From Streptomyces diastatochromogenes (GTDB lineage Bacteria; Actinomycetota; Actinomycetes; Streptomycetales; Streptomycetaceae), in contig JAPTYK010000001.1 of assembly GCA_026913215.1 (NCBI GenBank), positions 7,006,001 through 7,070,000 of the forward strand: a DNA stretch of 64,000 bases, in the 5' to 3' direction. The notes under the pieces were generated by a model. It did not search any database. It saw only the letters and a program-made list of their open reading frames with translations, and was not told the origin of the DNA. Below, in pieces: positions 39,877 through 48,716 of this stretch (positions are counted from its first letter, which is position 1; each line of letters opens with the position of its first letter). Made by a program: the position numbers and the translations under genes.

Positions 39877-40274
39877 CCCCGGGGCCTCGCGACCAGGTAC
39901 TCGCCCAGCTGCTCCACCAGCTCGGACATGTTGTGGCCGACGAGCCCGGCGTCGGCGTCCTCGTCGGCGACCAGCGCGAGGTGGGCGCCCTCGCCCGCCT
40001 CCACGATGAACAGGATGCCGCCGTAGAACTCGGCCATCGCGGAGCGGACCCCGCCCGTGCCGTCGCCGAACTCCACCGAGGCGCCGTGCGACAGGCTCTG
40101 GATGCCGGCGGCGATCGCGGCGAGCTGGTCGGCCTGGTCGACGGAGAGCTCGGGGGTGCGGCAGAGCTTGAGGCCGTCCCGGGAGAGCACCAGGGCGTGA
40201 CGGGTGCCCGGGGTGCGTTCGAGCAGGCCCTCCAGGAGCCAGCTGAGCTTCTCGTCGGTGGTGGTGCCGGTCAT
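39873..40274 (-). CDS. cvnB: conservon roadblock/LC7 protein CvnB
   Basis: An intact 133-residue protein. LSWLLEGLLERTPGTRHALVL and AGIQSLSHGASVEFG are roadblock-fold segments found in GTPase-activating or scaffold proteins. Partner of CvnD in conservons. ATGA overlaps join it to cvnA and cvnC. Confidence 0.9.
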   Translation of the reverse strand: MTGTTTDEKLSWLLEGLLERTPGTRHALVLSRDGLKLCRTPELSVDQADQLAAIAAGIQSLSHGASVEFGDGTGGVRSAMAEFYGGILFIVEAGEGAHLALVADEDADAGLVGHNMSELVEQLGEYLVARPRG

Positions 40275-41815
40275 GAGGGGGTGCCTTCCGAGTGCGGGGA
40301 GTTCGTGGTGGGCGGGTCGGCGGGGGTGCGGCGGCGGGCTCGTCGTCGGTCGTCGCCCGCTCCTCCGGCGCCGGGGCGCCGGTGCCGCGGACCGCCTGGC
40401 GGAAGGTGCCGAAGCGCGTGGCGGCCCCGGCCGCCGCGCCGGTGCGCGGGCCCGTCGTGCGCGGCTTCCCGGCGGCCTCGGGGCCCTCGGGGTGGGCGGC
40501 GGCCATCGCCCGGCGCGGCGGCGGCGCGGCAGACCGCCTCGCCGAAGTGGGGTGCTCGCCGGTGCTCTCGGCCGGGGTCTCGTGCGCGGTCTCGGGCTCG
40601 ACGGCCGGAGCGGGCGGGGAGGCGACGTCAGGCCGCGTCCCGTCACGGGCGGCAGGACGGCCTCGGGCGCGGGCTGCGGCTCGGCGGGCACGTGGCTGAT
40701 CAGCTCCTGGGGCAGCATCAGCAGGGCGCCGGTGCCGCCGCGCGCCGAGGGGCGGAACGACACGGTGAGGCCGTGCTTGCGGGCCAGCCGGCCGACGACG
40801 GCCAGGCCGAGCCGGGTGCCGGAGAGACCGGCCAGGTCCTGCGCCGTCGAGCCGACGGCGGCCTCCGCGCGGCGCAGCTGCACGTCGCTCATGACCAGGC
40901 CGCTGTCCTCGACCGAGATGATGACGCCGCCGGGACCTCCTCCACGTAGACGTGGACCTCGGCGGTGGGCGGCGAGAAGTTCGCCGCGTTGTCCATGAGT
41001 TCGGCCAGGGCGTGCATGACGCCCTCGGCCGCGTGTCCGGCGACGGCCGCGTCGCTGCTGGAGTGCAGCCGCACCCGCTGGTAGCCGCCGATGCGGCCCA
41101 TGGCGCCGCGCAGGATCGACTCCATGACGATGGGTCGGGCCCAGCGGCGGCCGGACCGGGCGCCGGTCAGCACGGCCACGGAGTCGGCGAGCCGGCCGGC
41201 CTGGGCGGTGCGGTGGTCGAGGTGGAGCAGGTCGGTCAGGACGTCCTCGTCCGCGTGCCGGTGCTCCATCTCCCGCAGGTCGGCGAGCATGCTGGTGGCG
41301 AGGGCCTGCATGCGGCCGGCCGCGTTGGCGCGGCGGCCATGGCGGCGGACCGGGCGGACTCGGCGCGGCGCAGCCGCGCTTCGAGCCGCCGGACCTCGGC
41401 GGCCCGCTCGGCGTTCAGCTCGGCGATCCGGGCGGTGTGGGCGCGGGCGAGCTCCTCGGTCCGCGCGGCGTGGCCCGCCTCAGAGGCGGCGGCCTCCGTC
41501 TCGTACCGCTCCTCAGCACCGCCGTCCCGCGCGCCGCTTGGCCGCCTGCCGGGCGGCCAGGGCCTCCCGGGCGGCGAGTTCGGAGGTGAGGGTCTCGGCC
41601 CTGCGGCTCAGGGAGCGGGCGGTCCGCCCGTACCAGGTGACGGCGAAGGCCGCGGCCGCGAGGAGCAGGACGCCGCCGCCGGTGAACCAGCCGAGCGCGG
41701 GACGGATCTCGGACGGCACCGCGGCGACCGCCGCGACGACGAGCGCGCCACCCGCGACGGCTGTCAGCGACGAGGCGAGCAGGGCAGGACGGAAGGGGGT
41801 GGACGGCGCCGACAT
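40271..41815 (-). CDS. cvnA: conservon sensor-like ATPase CvnA
   Basis: About 515 residues. Two TM helices lie within the first 65 residues, then a coiled coil (RAETLTSELAAREALAARQ). The histidine-kinase-like region shows HLDHRTAQAGRLADSVAVLTG and ELMDNAANFSPPT (N-box). The G-box region is GTRLGLAVVGRLARKHGL and GGTGALLMLP. A Pro/Ala-rich tail follows. Several frame changes fit lost C/G (near 41520, 41335, 40935, 40640, 40550). First gene of the conservon; membrane-located signal input is inferred. Confidence 0.85.
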
Positions 41816-41866
41816 CAACCAGACTCTCAGGAACGGGCACGCGGGGTGGGGAGTCGCAATGACGGC

Positions 41867-41931
41867 ACTATAGATCCGGACTTGATCGTTACGGAACCTG
41901 TCTTGATCGGATCGGTATGCAGGTTACGGAA
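41867..41931 (-). promoter_or_regulatory. cvnA promoter with 9-bp direct repeats
   Basis: On the minus strand TTCCGTAAC occurs twice (41931-41923 and 41896-41888), 35 bp apart, each followed within 20 bp by GATCAAG. A good -10 box TATAGT (41872-41867) lies 15-20 bp downstream of the second copy. The first copy overlaps the stop codon of the LuxR-type gene. The repeats could bind an activator. Confidence 0.45.
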
Positions 41932-42981
41932 TACGCTGCCGGTCCGCCTCCGTCGTGTCCTCCGGACAGGTCAGCCCGGCGCGCTCCGCCAGCACACCGC
42001 CCTGGAAGCGGCTCTCCGCCCCCAGTTCCTCCAGGAGGTCGGCGATGTGACGACGGCAGGTGCGCAGCGACATCCCCATGCGCCGGGCGATCACCTCGTC
42101 CTTGGCGCCCTCCGCGAGCAGCCCCACCAGCGCCCGCCGCAGACTCGGCCCGACCTCCTTGTACGCGGCCTCGCTGGCGCCGTGGAAGGGGACCGCCCCG
42201 GACCAGTGCTGCTCGAACACCCGGCAGAGGTACGCCACCACGTCGGGGTCCCGGACGAGGACCGCCCCCTCGCCCGCGCCGCCGTCGGCGCGCCGGGGCA
42301 GGAAGGCCACCGACCGGTCGAAGACCACGGCCCGGTCCGGCAGTTCGGGGCGGTGCGGTACTCGGCGCCGGCCTCGGTGAGCCGCTCCACGTACCCCTGG
42401 GTGGACAGACTCGACCGCGCCGAGTGCTGGTACAACGTGCGCATCCGCACGCCCCGGCGGAGCATCGCCACGTCCCGCTCGACGGCGTCCCCGAGGCGGT
42501 GCGCGGCCCGCCCGCCGCCCGGCTGGATGCTGAACACCTCCTCGCGGCAGCGGGCCGACTCCTCGGTGAGCATCGCGGAGGCGGACGCCATGTCGGGCAG
42601 CACGTCGAAGCCCTCCCGGCGGCCCTGTTCGCGCCGGGCCGCGCGGTACCGCGGCATCAGGGAGTGCAGATCGTCACGGAGCGCCTGGGCGTGCGCGGCG
42701 GCCCGCGCGAGCTCCGCCTCCAGCGGCCCGACCACCTCCGCCGCGGCGGCGTCCGGGCTCACCGGGATCAGCTCCTCCGGCCGGCCGGGCGCCGGACGCA
42801 GCAGACGGAGCCGCCGCAGGGTGCGGCAGGCCGACTCCACGTCCCGCGCGCCCAGTCCGAGGCCGGGAAGCCCCTCCGGCGGCCTGCTCGCGAGCCCGCC
42901 GTGCTCCAGTGCGTACGCGAAGACGGCGACGGCCCCGGCGTCCAGTCGAGGCATCCCGTCCACATCCACCCCAGTAGTCAC
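41924..42981 (-). CDS. LuxR-type regulator with TrmB-like N-terminal domain
   Basis: About 353 residues from GTG 42981, which has GGGGGAA five bases upstream. The N-terminal winged-helix-like segment (LDAGAVAVFAYALEHGG, DVESACRTLRRLRLLRP) resembles TrmB-type domains. The C-terminal LuxR helix-turn-helix is AKDEVIARRMGMSLRTCRRHIADLL. There is no receiver domain, so it is not a classical response regulator. One frame change near 42340. Transcribed away from the small secreted peptide and lanthipeptide genes, so it is the likely local regulator; the middle domain may sense a ligand. Confidence 0.85.
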
Positions 42982-43182
42982 CCAATTCCCCCGTAATGCG
43001 GCCCTGCTACTTCCGTGCCATGCAGGGTATTGCCAGGTCATGGCGCTGGACCAAGAGGGCTCGCCGGGATGAACTGGTGGTGTCCGGCCGAGGGAAACCC
43101 CATCAGGCCGACATATGGCGTGAACCTTCCAGACACGGAGCTTCCCGCCCGCCCCCTCCCCTCCCGAACCAGGAGCCGCACC

Positions 43183-43341
43183 ATGTCCGTCGCCGTCCGC
43201 TGCCTCCTCGCCCTCACCGTCCTGCTCGCCGGCGGATCGGCCGTCGCCACGGCGGCCGACGCGCCGGAGACGACACGGACGACGGCCGCGGGCCTCATGG
43301 ACACCAGCTGGGGCGACGACTACCAGCGGCCCCTCCAGTAG
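43183..43341 (+). CDS. small secreted peptide (52 residues)
   Basis: ATG 43183 after AGGAG. The first 25 residues (MSVAVRCLLALTVLLAGG and an Ala-rich cleavage region) form a clear signal peptide. The mature part is about 25-27 residues, ending DTSWGDDYQRPLQ. The only Cys is in the signal, so it is not a lanthipeptide precursor. It sits between a divergent LuxR-type regulator and the lanthipeptide synthetase. It could be a signalling peptide sensed by the regulator, or a cell-envelope microprotein; family not recognised. Confidence 0.7.
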   Translation: MSVAVRCLLALTVLLAGGSAVATAADAPETTRTTAAGLMDTSWGDDYQRPLQ

Positions 43342-43407
43342 GACCCGCCGCCGCCCGACCACTCGTCAGCCCACTCGTCAGCCCTGCGGAACGCGAGGAC
43401 GAAGAGC

Positions 43408-46377
43408 GTGTCGTCACCCACCGGGAACCCCTCCCCGCCCGACTCCGGCCCCCGGCGGTCGCGCCCCGAAAGCCCCACGGATCGGGCCCTGTTGCCGGAT
43501 GTCGTACGCGCCGTGATCGCCCGGAGCGCACCCGGGGACGAGCCGGCGGACTGGAGCGTCGAACCGGGCGAGTTCTGGTGCCACGTCGTGCCCGGCGGAG
43601 CCGTCGCCCGCGCCCAGGGCTGGAAGCTCCACGTCCCGGCCACCCCGCTCTCCGCACCCCTGGTCCTGGCCCGGTCCGCCGAGGTGCTCGTGGCCCACCG
43701 CGCGGCCTTCAAGTTCGCCGGGAGCCCGGCCAAGGTGGCCGCGCTGGTGTCCGGGCGCTTCGCCCGCGGCGGAGGCGGCAAGTTCCTCACCGTGTACCCG
43801 TCCGACGACGAGCAGTTCCGACGGCTCGCCGAGGAACTCCACCGGGCCACCGAGGGGTTGCCGGGCCCGCCGTCCTCTCCGACCGGCGCTACCGCCCCGG
43901 CAGCCAGGTCTTCTACCGGTACGGAGTGTTCAAGGGCGTCCGTGAACTCACGGCCGACGGCTCCTTCGCCGCCCGCCTCACCGACCCCGGGGCCGGCCGG
44001 TCGCCGACGAGCGCAACGCCTGGTTCAGCCCGCCCGCCTGGGCCGGCGACCCTTCCCCGACCGCCCCGCCGCGCCCGCCCGCAGCACGGCCACGGCCAAA
44101 CCCGTCCTGCTCGGCGACCGCTTCCTCGTACGGGGCGCGATCCAGCACTCCAACAAGGGCGGGGTGTTCCGCGCCGAGGACACCCGCACCGGCGCGCAGG
44201 TCGTCGTCAAACAGGCCCGCCCCCACGTGGGCGCCGGACTCGAAGGCCTGGACGTCCGCGACCTGTTGCGCCGCGAGGCCGCGCTGCTCGAACGGTTCGG
44301 GCGAGCCCACCCCGACCGGGTCCCCGTCCTCGTCGAGGTGTTCGAGCAGCAGGGCAGCGTGTTCCTGGCCACCGCCTCGGTCCGGGAGCCACGCTCCGGC
44401 GCACCGTCGCCGAACGCCTGGCGCGCGAGGGCGGCGGCTGCCCCGACGACCGCACGGCCGCCTCCCTGGCGGCGCCCTCGTCGAACTCGTCGCCACCGCC
44501 CACGAACTCGACGTCACCCTCCACGACTTCAACCCCAACAACATCATGGTCGCCCCGGACGGGCGGCTCGTCCTCATCGACCTGGAGATGGCGGCCCCGG
44601 AGGAGCGCTGGGTGCTCGGCGCCACCCCGGCTACACCGCCCCGAACTGCGCGCCGCCGACCAGGTGGCCCCCGCCCTGCCGCCCGACGTCGACCTCTACG
44701 CCCTCGGCGCCACCGTGCTGCACGCCCTCAGCGGCGCCGACCCCTCTTCGCCGAGGACCTCCCGCGCGAGACGGCCCGGCCGCACGAACAGCGCCTCGCC
44801 GACCTCGTCGAGCTGCTCTCCCGCGACCACCCGCCCGTACGCCGCTTCGCGCCGCTGATCCGGGGACTGATGCGGGACGAGCCGGCGGACCGCTGGAGCC
44901 TGGACCGGGCACGGGAGTTCCTCGCGGAAAGCCGAGTGGAAAACCTCACGGAAGAGCTCAGGGAGAGCTCCACGGAGAGCTCCACGGAGAGCTCCACGGA
45001 GAGCTCCACGGAGAACCGGGAGGGCGTGGCGGTACGACCGAAGACCGACCGGCACGCGGCCACGGCGGCCACGGCGGCCACGGCGGCCACGCGTGAGCGT
45101 CTCCTGCACGACGGCATCGCGCACCTGCTGGCCACGATGCGCCCGCACGACCCCGAACGGCTGTGGGTCTCCGACTCGTTCGGCGAGACCTGCGACCCGG
45201 TGGCCGTGCAGCACGGCTCGGCGGCGGCGTCGCCCTGCTCGCCAGGGCCCTCGGCCACTGGGACGCGGGGTTCCCTCCAGGGGCCGGTGCCGTGACCCGT
45301 GAGGCGCTCGCCGAGGGCCTCCGCTCCGCCGCCCGCTGGACGGCGGAGCGGCAGGAGGCGCTGCCGAGCACGCTCCCGGGCTGCACTTCGGCCGCTCGGG
45401 CACCGCCTGGGCGCTGCTCGACGCCGCCCGCGCCCTGGGCGACACCGCTCTCGCGGACCGGGCCGTCGCGCTGGCCCTCGAACTGCCCGTCCACGGCCCC
45501 AATCCGGACGTCTGCCACGGCGTGGCGGCTCCGGTCTCGCGCAACTGCACTTCTGGCGCACCACCGGAGACCCGCGCTTCCTGGACCGCGCCGCCGAGGT
45601 AGCGGACGGACTGCTCGACGCGGCGCGGCGCACCCCGAAGGGTCTTCTGGCCGGTGCCGGAGGACTACGGCTCCGCGCTCGCCGGAGCCTGGCACTACGG
45701 CTTCGCGCACGGCGTGGCCGGGGTCGGCACCTTCCTGCTGCTCGCGGCCGGGGCCACCGGCGACGGACGGTTCCTCGACGTGGCAGGCGAGGCGGGGCCA
45801 CGCTCACGGCCGCCGCCGCGGCGGCCCGGCGGGCGCGCTGTGGCCCGTCGACCGGGCCCGCCACCTCTCCGACTCACCGGAACTCGCCCGGCACTGGTGC
45901 AGCGGCTCCTCCGGGATCGGCACCTTCCTGGTCCGGCTCTGGGAGGCGACCGGTGCGTCCGACGAGGCCCTCCGCGACCTGGTGGACGGCGCGGCCCTCG
46001 CGGTACGGGCGGGCAGGGCCACCGACTCGCCGGCGACCTGCCACGGCCTCGCCGGGAACGCCGAGTTCCTCCTCGACGCGGCCGTACGGACCGGTGACGA
46101 GCGGCACTTCGCCGCGGCCGGGCTCCTCGTCGAGCACCTGGCGGCGCAGGCCGTGCTGCGCGACGGACGCCTCCTGGTGCCCGACGAGAACCGCAGGACC
46201 GTCCTCGCCGAGTACGCCACCGGCCTCGCCGGGAGCCTCTCCCTGCTGCTGCGCCTGCGCGGCGGAGGCCCGCGGGCCTGGCTGCCGGAGGACGGGCCGG
46301 TCCACCTGAGTGTCCGGCGGCCCCAGGCCGCCGGCGATCCACCGAAGAATCCGAAGAATCAGAAGAAGGAGACCGCC
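43408..46377 (+). CDS. class IV lanthipeptide synthetase LanL
   Basis: About 990 residues from GTG 43408. Lyase domain: GKFLTVYPSDD and RRYRPGSQVFYRYG. Kinase: GAQVVVKQARPHVG (ATP Lys), catalytic loop LHDFNPNNIMV, LIDLEMA in the DFG position. Cyclase: zinc ligands Cys in HWCSGSSG (45898) and Cys-His in TCHGLAGN (46039-46044). Retained zinc ligands distinguish class IV from class III LanKC enzymes. The N- to C-terminal order is dehydration by phosphorylation/elimination, then thioether cyclisation. At least ten frame changes fit lost bases. No stop is seen before the precursor start; the last confident residues are near 46310. Confidence 0.85.
44965..45090 (+). repeat. two tandem repeats in the LanL kinase-cyclase linker
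   Basis: Four exact copies of the 12-bp unit gagctccacgga (44965-45012) encode Ser-Ser-Thr-Glu repeats. About four copies of the 9-bp unit ggccacggc (45058-45090) encode Ala-Ala-Thr repeats. Both lie in the disordered connection between kinase and cyclase. Confidence 0.85.
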
Positions 46378-46503
46378 ATGATGGAGTTCGACATCGACGC
46401 CCTGCAGGTCCTGCCGGAGGAGGTCCGCACCGAGGACGCCCGCGGTGAGGAGCACGCCGCCGCGCTGATCACCGCCTGCCGCTGGCTCACGAGCGGCTGC
46501 TGA
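46378..46503 (+). CDS. putative class IV lanthipeptide precursor (41 residues)
   Basis: ATG 46378 (or the adjacent ATG 46381) follows GAAGGAG. The leader MMEFDIDALQVLPEEV carries the ALQxLPE helix motif that class III/IV enzymes bind. The C-terminus reads AALITACRWLTSGC and holds Thr32, Cys34, Thr38, Ser39 and Cys41, enough for up to two (methyl)lanthionine rings in a core of about ten residues. It directly follows the LanL gene and is followed by a hairpin. No transporter or protease gene is adjacent. The identification rests on position, leader motif and Cys/Ser/Thr-rich end. Confidence 0.75.
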   Translation: MMEFDIDALQVLPEEVRTEDARGEEHAAALITACRWLTSGC

Positions 46504-46517
46504 CCCGGCCGCTCACG

Positions 46518-46546
46518 GAGGGGCCGGCGTCCCGGCCGGCCCCCTC
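46518..46546 (+). terminator. hairpin after the lanthipeptide precursor
   Basis: gaggggccggc pairs with gccggccccctc (one unpaired C) around a short loop, 14 bp after the precursor stop. It probably ends the lanthipeptide transcript. Confidence 0.65.
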
Positions 46547-46617
46547 GCCGCGGAGGTACGACCGTAGACTCGAAGTACGGGCGTGCCGCGCCCCCGCGTT
46601 CACGGCTGGAGGCGGCG

Positions 46618-46965
46618 ATGACCAGGCTGACGGGCAGGGCCCTGCGGGTGACGGTCTTCGTGGGCGAGACCGATCTGTGGCACCACAAGCCCCTGTACAC
46701 CCAGATCGTCGGCCGTGCCCGCGAGGCCGGTCTCGCGGGCGCGAGCGTGTTCCGCGGCATCGAGGGCTTCGGTGCCTCCTCCCTGATCCACACCCAGAGG
46801 CTGCTCTCGCTGAGCGAGGACCTCCCCGTGGCCGTGGTCATCGTCGACACCGAGGAGAAGATCCGGGCCTTCCTGCCCCAGCTCGACGAACTGGTCGGCG
46901 AGGGCCTGGTGATCCTCGACGACTGCGAGGTCATCCGCTACGTCGGCCGTGCGAAGTCCGCCTGA
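46618..46965 (+). CDS. DUF190 family protein
   Basis: An intact 115-residue protein. LRVTVFVGETDLWHHKPLYTQ and AGLAGASVFRGIEGFG are the DUF190 signature (a PII-like fold). It is often linked to fluoride channel genes, but none is present here. The function is unknown; about 115 residues is the usual length. Cytoplasmic, monocistronic, ending 3 bp before the stop of the convergent small gene. Confidence 0.85.
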   Translation: MTRLTGRALRVTVFVGETDLWHHKPLYTQIVGRAREAGLAGASVFRGIEGFGASSLIHTQRLLSLSEDLPVAVVIVDTEEKIRAFLPQLDELVGEGLVILDDCEVIRYVGRAKSA

Positions 46966-46968
46966 GGT

Positions 46969-47264
46969 TCACGAGGGCATGATCGCCGAGAGGCCCTTGC
47001 GGAGGTCCTCCGCGTTCATGACGGGGAGTAGTGGATCCTGGCGTTGATCCCGGTGAAGAACGGCTCCGAGATCTTCGGAAGTTGGGAAGGGTCGGCCAGG
47101 TCGAAGAAGACGTAGGCGGTCCGGCATCCGTCCTCGACGGTGAAGTAGGCGGCTTCCGCCTGGAGTTCCTGGAGCTTGCCCTCCATGAGCTCCAGCAGGG
47201 TTCCCCGCTTGATGGCCTCGTTGGAGGCCGGGGTGTCCATCTGGATCTTCAGCAACATGCGCAT
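46969..47264 (-). CDS. small uncharacterised protein (DUF3303-like)
   Basis: About 98 residues, MRMLLKIQMDTPASNEA at the start, with AYFTVEDGCRTAYVFFDLAD in the middle and ending MNAEDLRKGLSAIMPS. Ferredoxin-like alpha-beta pattern resembling DUF3303/ABM-type small proteins. ATG 47264 follows GGAAAGG. One C/G lost near 47030. No role assigned. Confidence 0.65.
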
Positions 47265-47396
47265 GGCGCGGCCTTTCCCGGCCGGGCGGGCGCTCCGTTC
47301 GGGCGCTCGGGATCCCGGACGCGCTCATTTCCAGCGTCCTCCTTTCCCTCCGGCGGGACCACTCGGCGAGACCACTCGGCGGGACCGCCGGCGGCG

Positions 47397-48615
47397 CTAC
47401 CACGGCCCCCGGGGGAGGAAGGCGGGCCGCAGTGAGGTGTCCACCGGGTCGTAGTAGCGGTGGAAGACCGGGGTCGTGGAACCGGAGACGGGGGGAACGA
47501 TCCAGCTCCAGTCGGCCGGAGTGGGCCTGCCGTGGCGGCTCTCCTGGGCGATGTGACGCAGGAAGCGCTCGGACTCGGTGTGATGGTCGGCCATGGTCAC
47601 CCCGGCCCGCTGGAAGGAGTGCAGCACGGCCACGTTCAGTTCGACGAGCGCCCGGTCCCGCCACAGGGTGCGCTCAGAGGAGCGGTCGAGACCGAGACGG
47701 TCGGCGACCACCGGGAGGAGGTCGTACCGCTCGGTGTCGGCGAGGTTCCGGGCGCCTATCTCCGTCCCCATGTACCAGCCGTTGAACGGGGCCGCCGGAT
47801 AGCGGACCCCGCCGATCTCCAGCGTCATGTCGCTGATCGCCGGCACCGCGTACCAGCGCAGCCCCAGCTCCGCGAACCACTCGTGGTCCGGATGCCGGAG
47901 CGGCACCTCCAGGACGGAACCGTCCGGCACCTCGTACCACTCGGGCCGCCCGCCCGGACGCTCCTCGATCATCAGCGGGAGCACCTGGAAGGCCTCCTCG
48001 TCCCGCTTCCAGCCCAGGTCGCGGGCGCGGGCGGTCGACGCCGCGCCGCGCGGGTCGCCGAGCCAGCGGCCCTCGGGGTGCGGTGTCCCGCGTAGCGGAC
48101 CAACTGGTCGTTGACGATGCGCGGAGCGGGCGGCCCGGCCGGTCGGGGGCGAACACCGAGATGACCGGGCGGATGCGGCCGCCGTTCCCGGCGAGCCTCA
48201 GGTGCTCGAAGCAGTGGGCGGCCATGTCGTCGGCCGAGGTGACCTGCCGCAGGTCGCGCACCACGAGGCTGCGCCAGTACAGCCTGCCGATGCAGCGGGC
48301 GGAGTTGCGCCAGGCGACCCGGGCGCCGAAGGAGAGCTCGGCCGGGGTGTGCTCGTACGTACCGGTCCGGTCGATCGCGGTGAGCACCTCCCGGACCCGG
48401 CGCTCCACGTCCCCGGCCTCGGGCTGCTCGTGGTGGAACTGGCGGACGAAACCCTCCGCCTCCCGACGGTCCGTCACCTGCGGGACCGGGGGCGGTGGTT
48501 GAAGCGGCCACGCGCCGGACGGGGGCGCGGTCGTGAACGGACAGGTGCTGACGGCGGCGGCGGCCTTGCGGCGGCGGCCCAGGCTGAAGACCAAGGTGAT
48601 TCCTCCCGCCCCCAT
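47397..48615 (-). CDS. nos: bacterial nitric oxide synthase oxygenase
   Basis: About 406 residues, oxygenase domain only. The heme-thiolate motif WRNSARCIGRLYW near residue 105, PLMIEERPGG, and the substrate/pterin-site FNGWYMGTEIGARNLAD are hallmark NOS sequences. NOS converts arginine to citrulline and NO; bacterial forms borrow a reductase. ATG 48615 (MGAGGITLVFSLG) has only a weak ribosome site. Frame changes near 48115 and 47985. Unlike thaxtomin loci, no NRPS or TxtE-like P450 is next to it, so it is a stand-alone NO source. Confidence 0.9.
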
Positions 48616-48667
48616 GACTACCGCACGTGTGCGCGTGGTTGTGGAGAGTAGGCGGAGTTCGGGATGC

Positions 48668-48704
48668 GGAGGGCGCCGCGCTGATAAGGTGCGCGGCGCC
48701 CTCC
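48668..48704 (-). terminator. hairpin after tandem DUF4139 genes
   Basis: ggagggcgccgcg and cgcggcgccctcc form a perfect 13-bp stem with an 11-nt loop, 13 bp beyond the stop of the downstream DUF4139 gene and ahead of the nos start. Confidence 0.75.
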
Positions 48705-48716
48705 GTCCTCAGGGGC

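Noticed and set aside
43183..43341. Small secreted peptide as a second lanthipeptide precursor
   Set aside because: The mature part has no Cys and there is a classical signal peptide, which lanthipeptide leaders lack.
47397..48615. Thaxtomin-type nitration cluster
   Set aside because: No TxtE-like P450 or NRPS within reach; the P450s at 36-39 kb belong to the conservon.
48083..48651. Plus-strand frames opposite nos
   Set aside because: No ribosome site or recognisable protein; NOS motifs are on the other strand.
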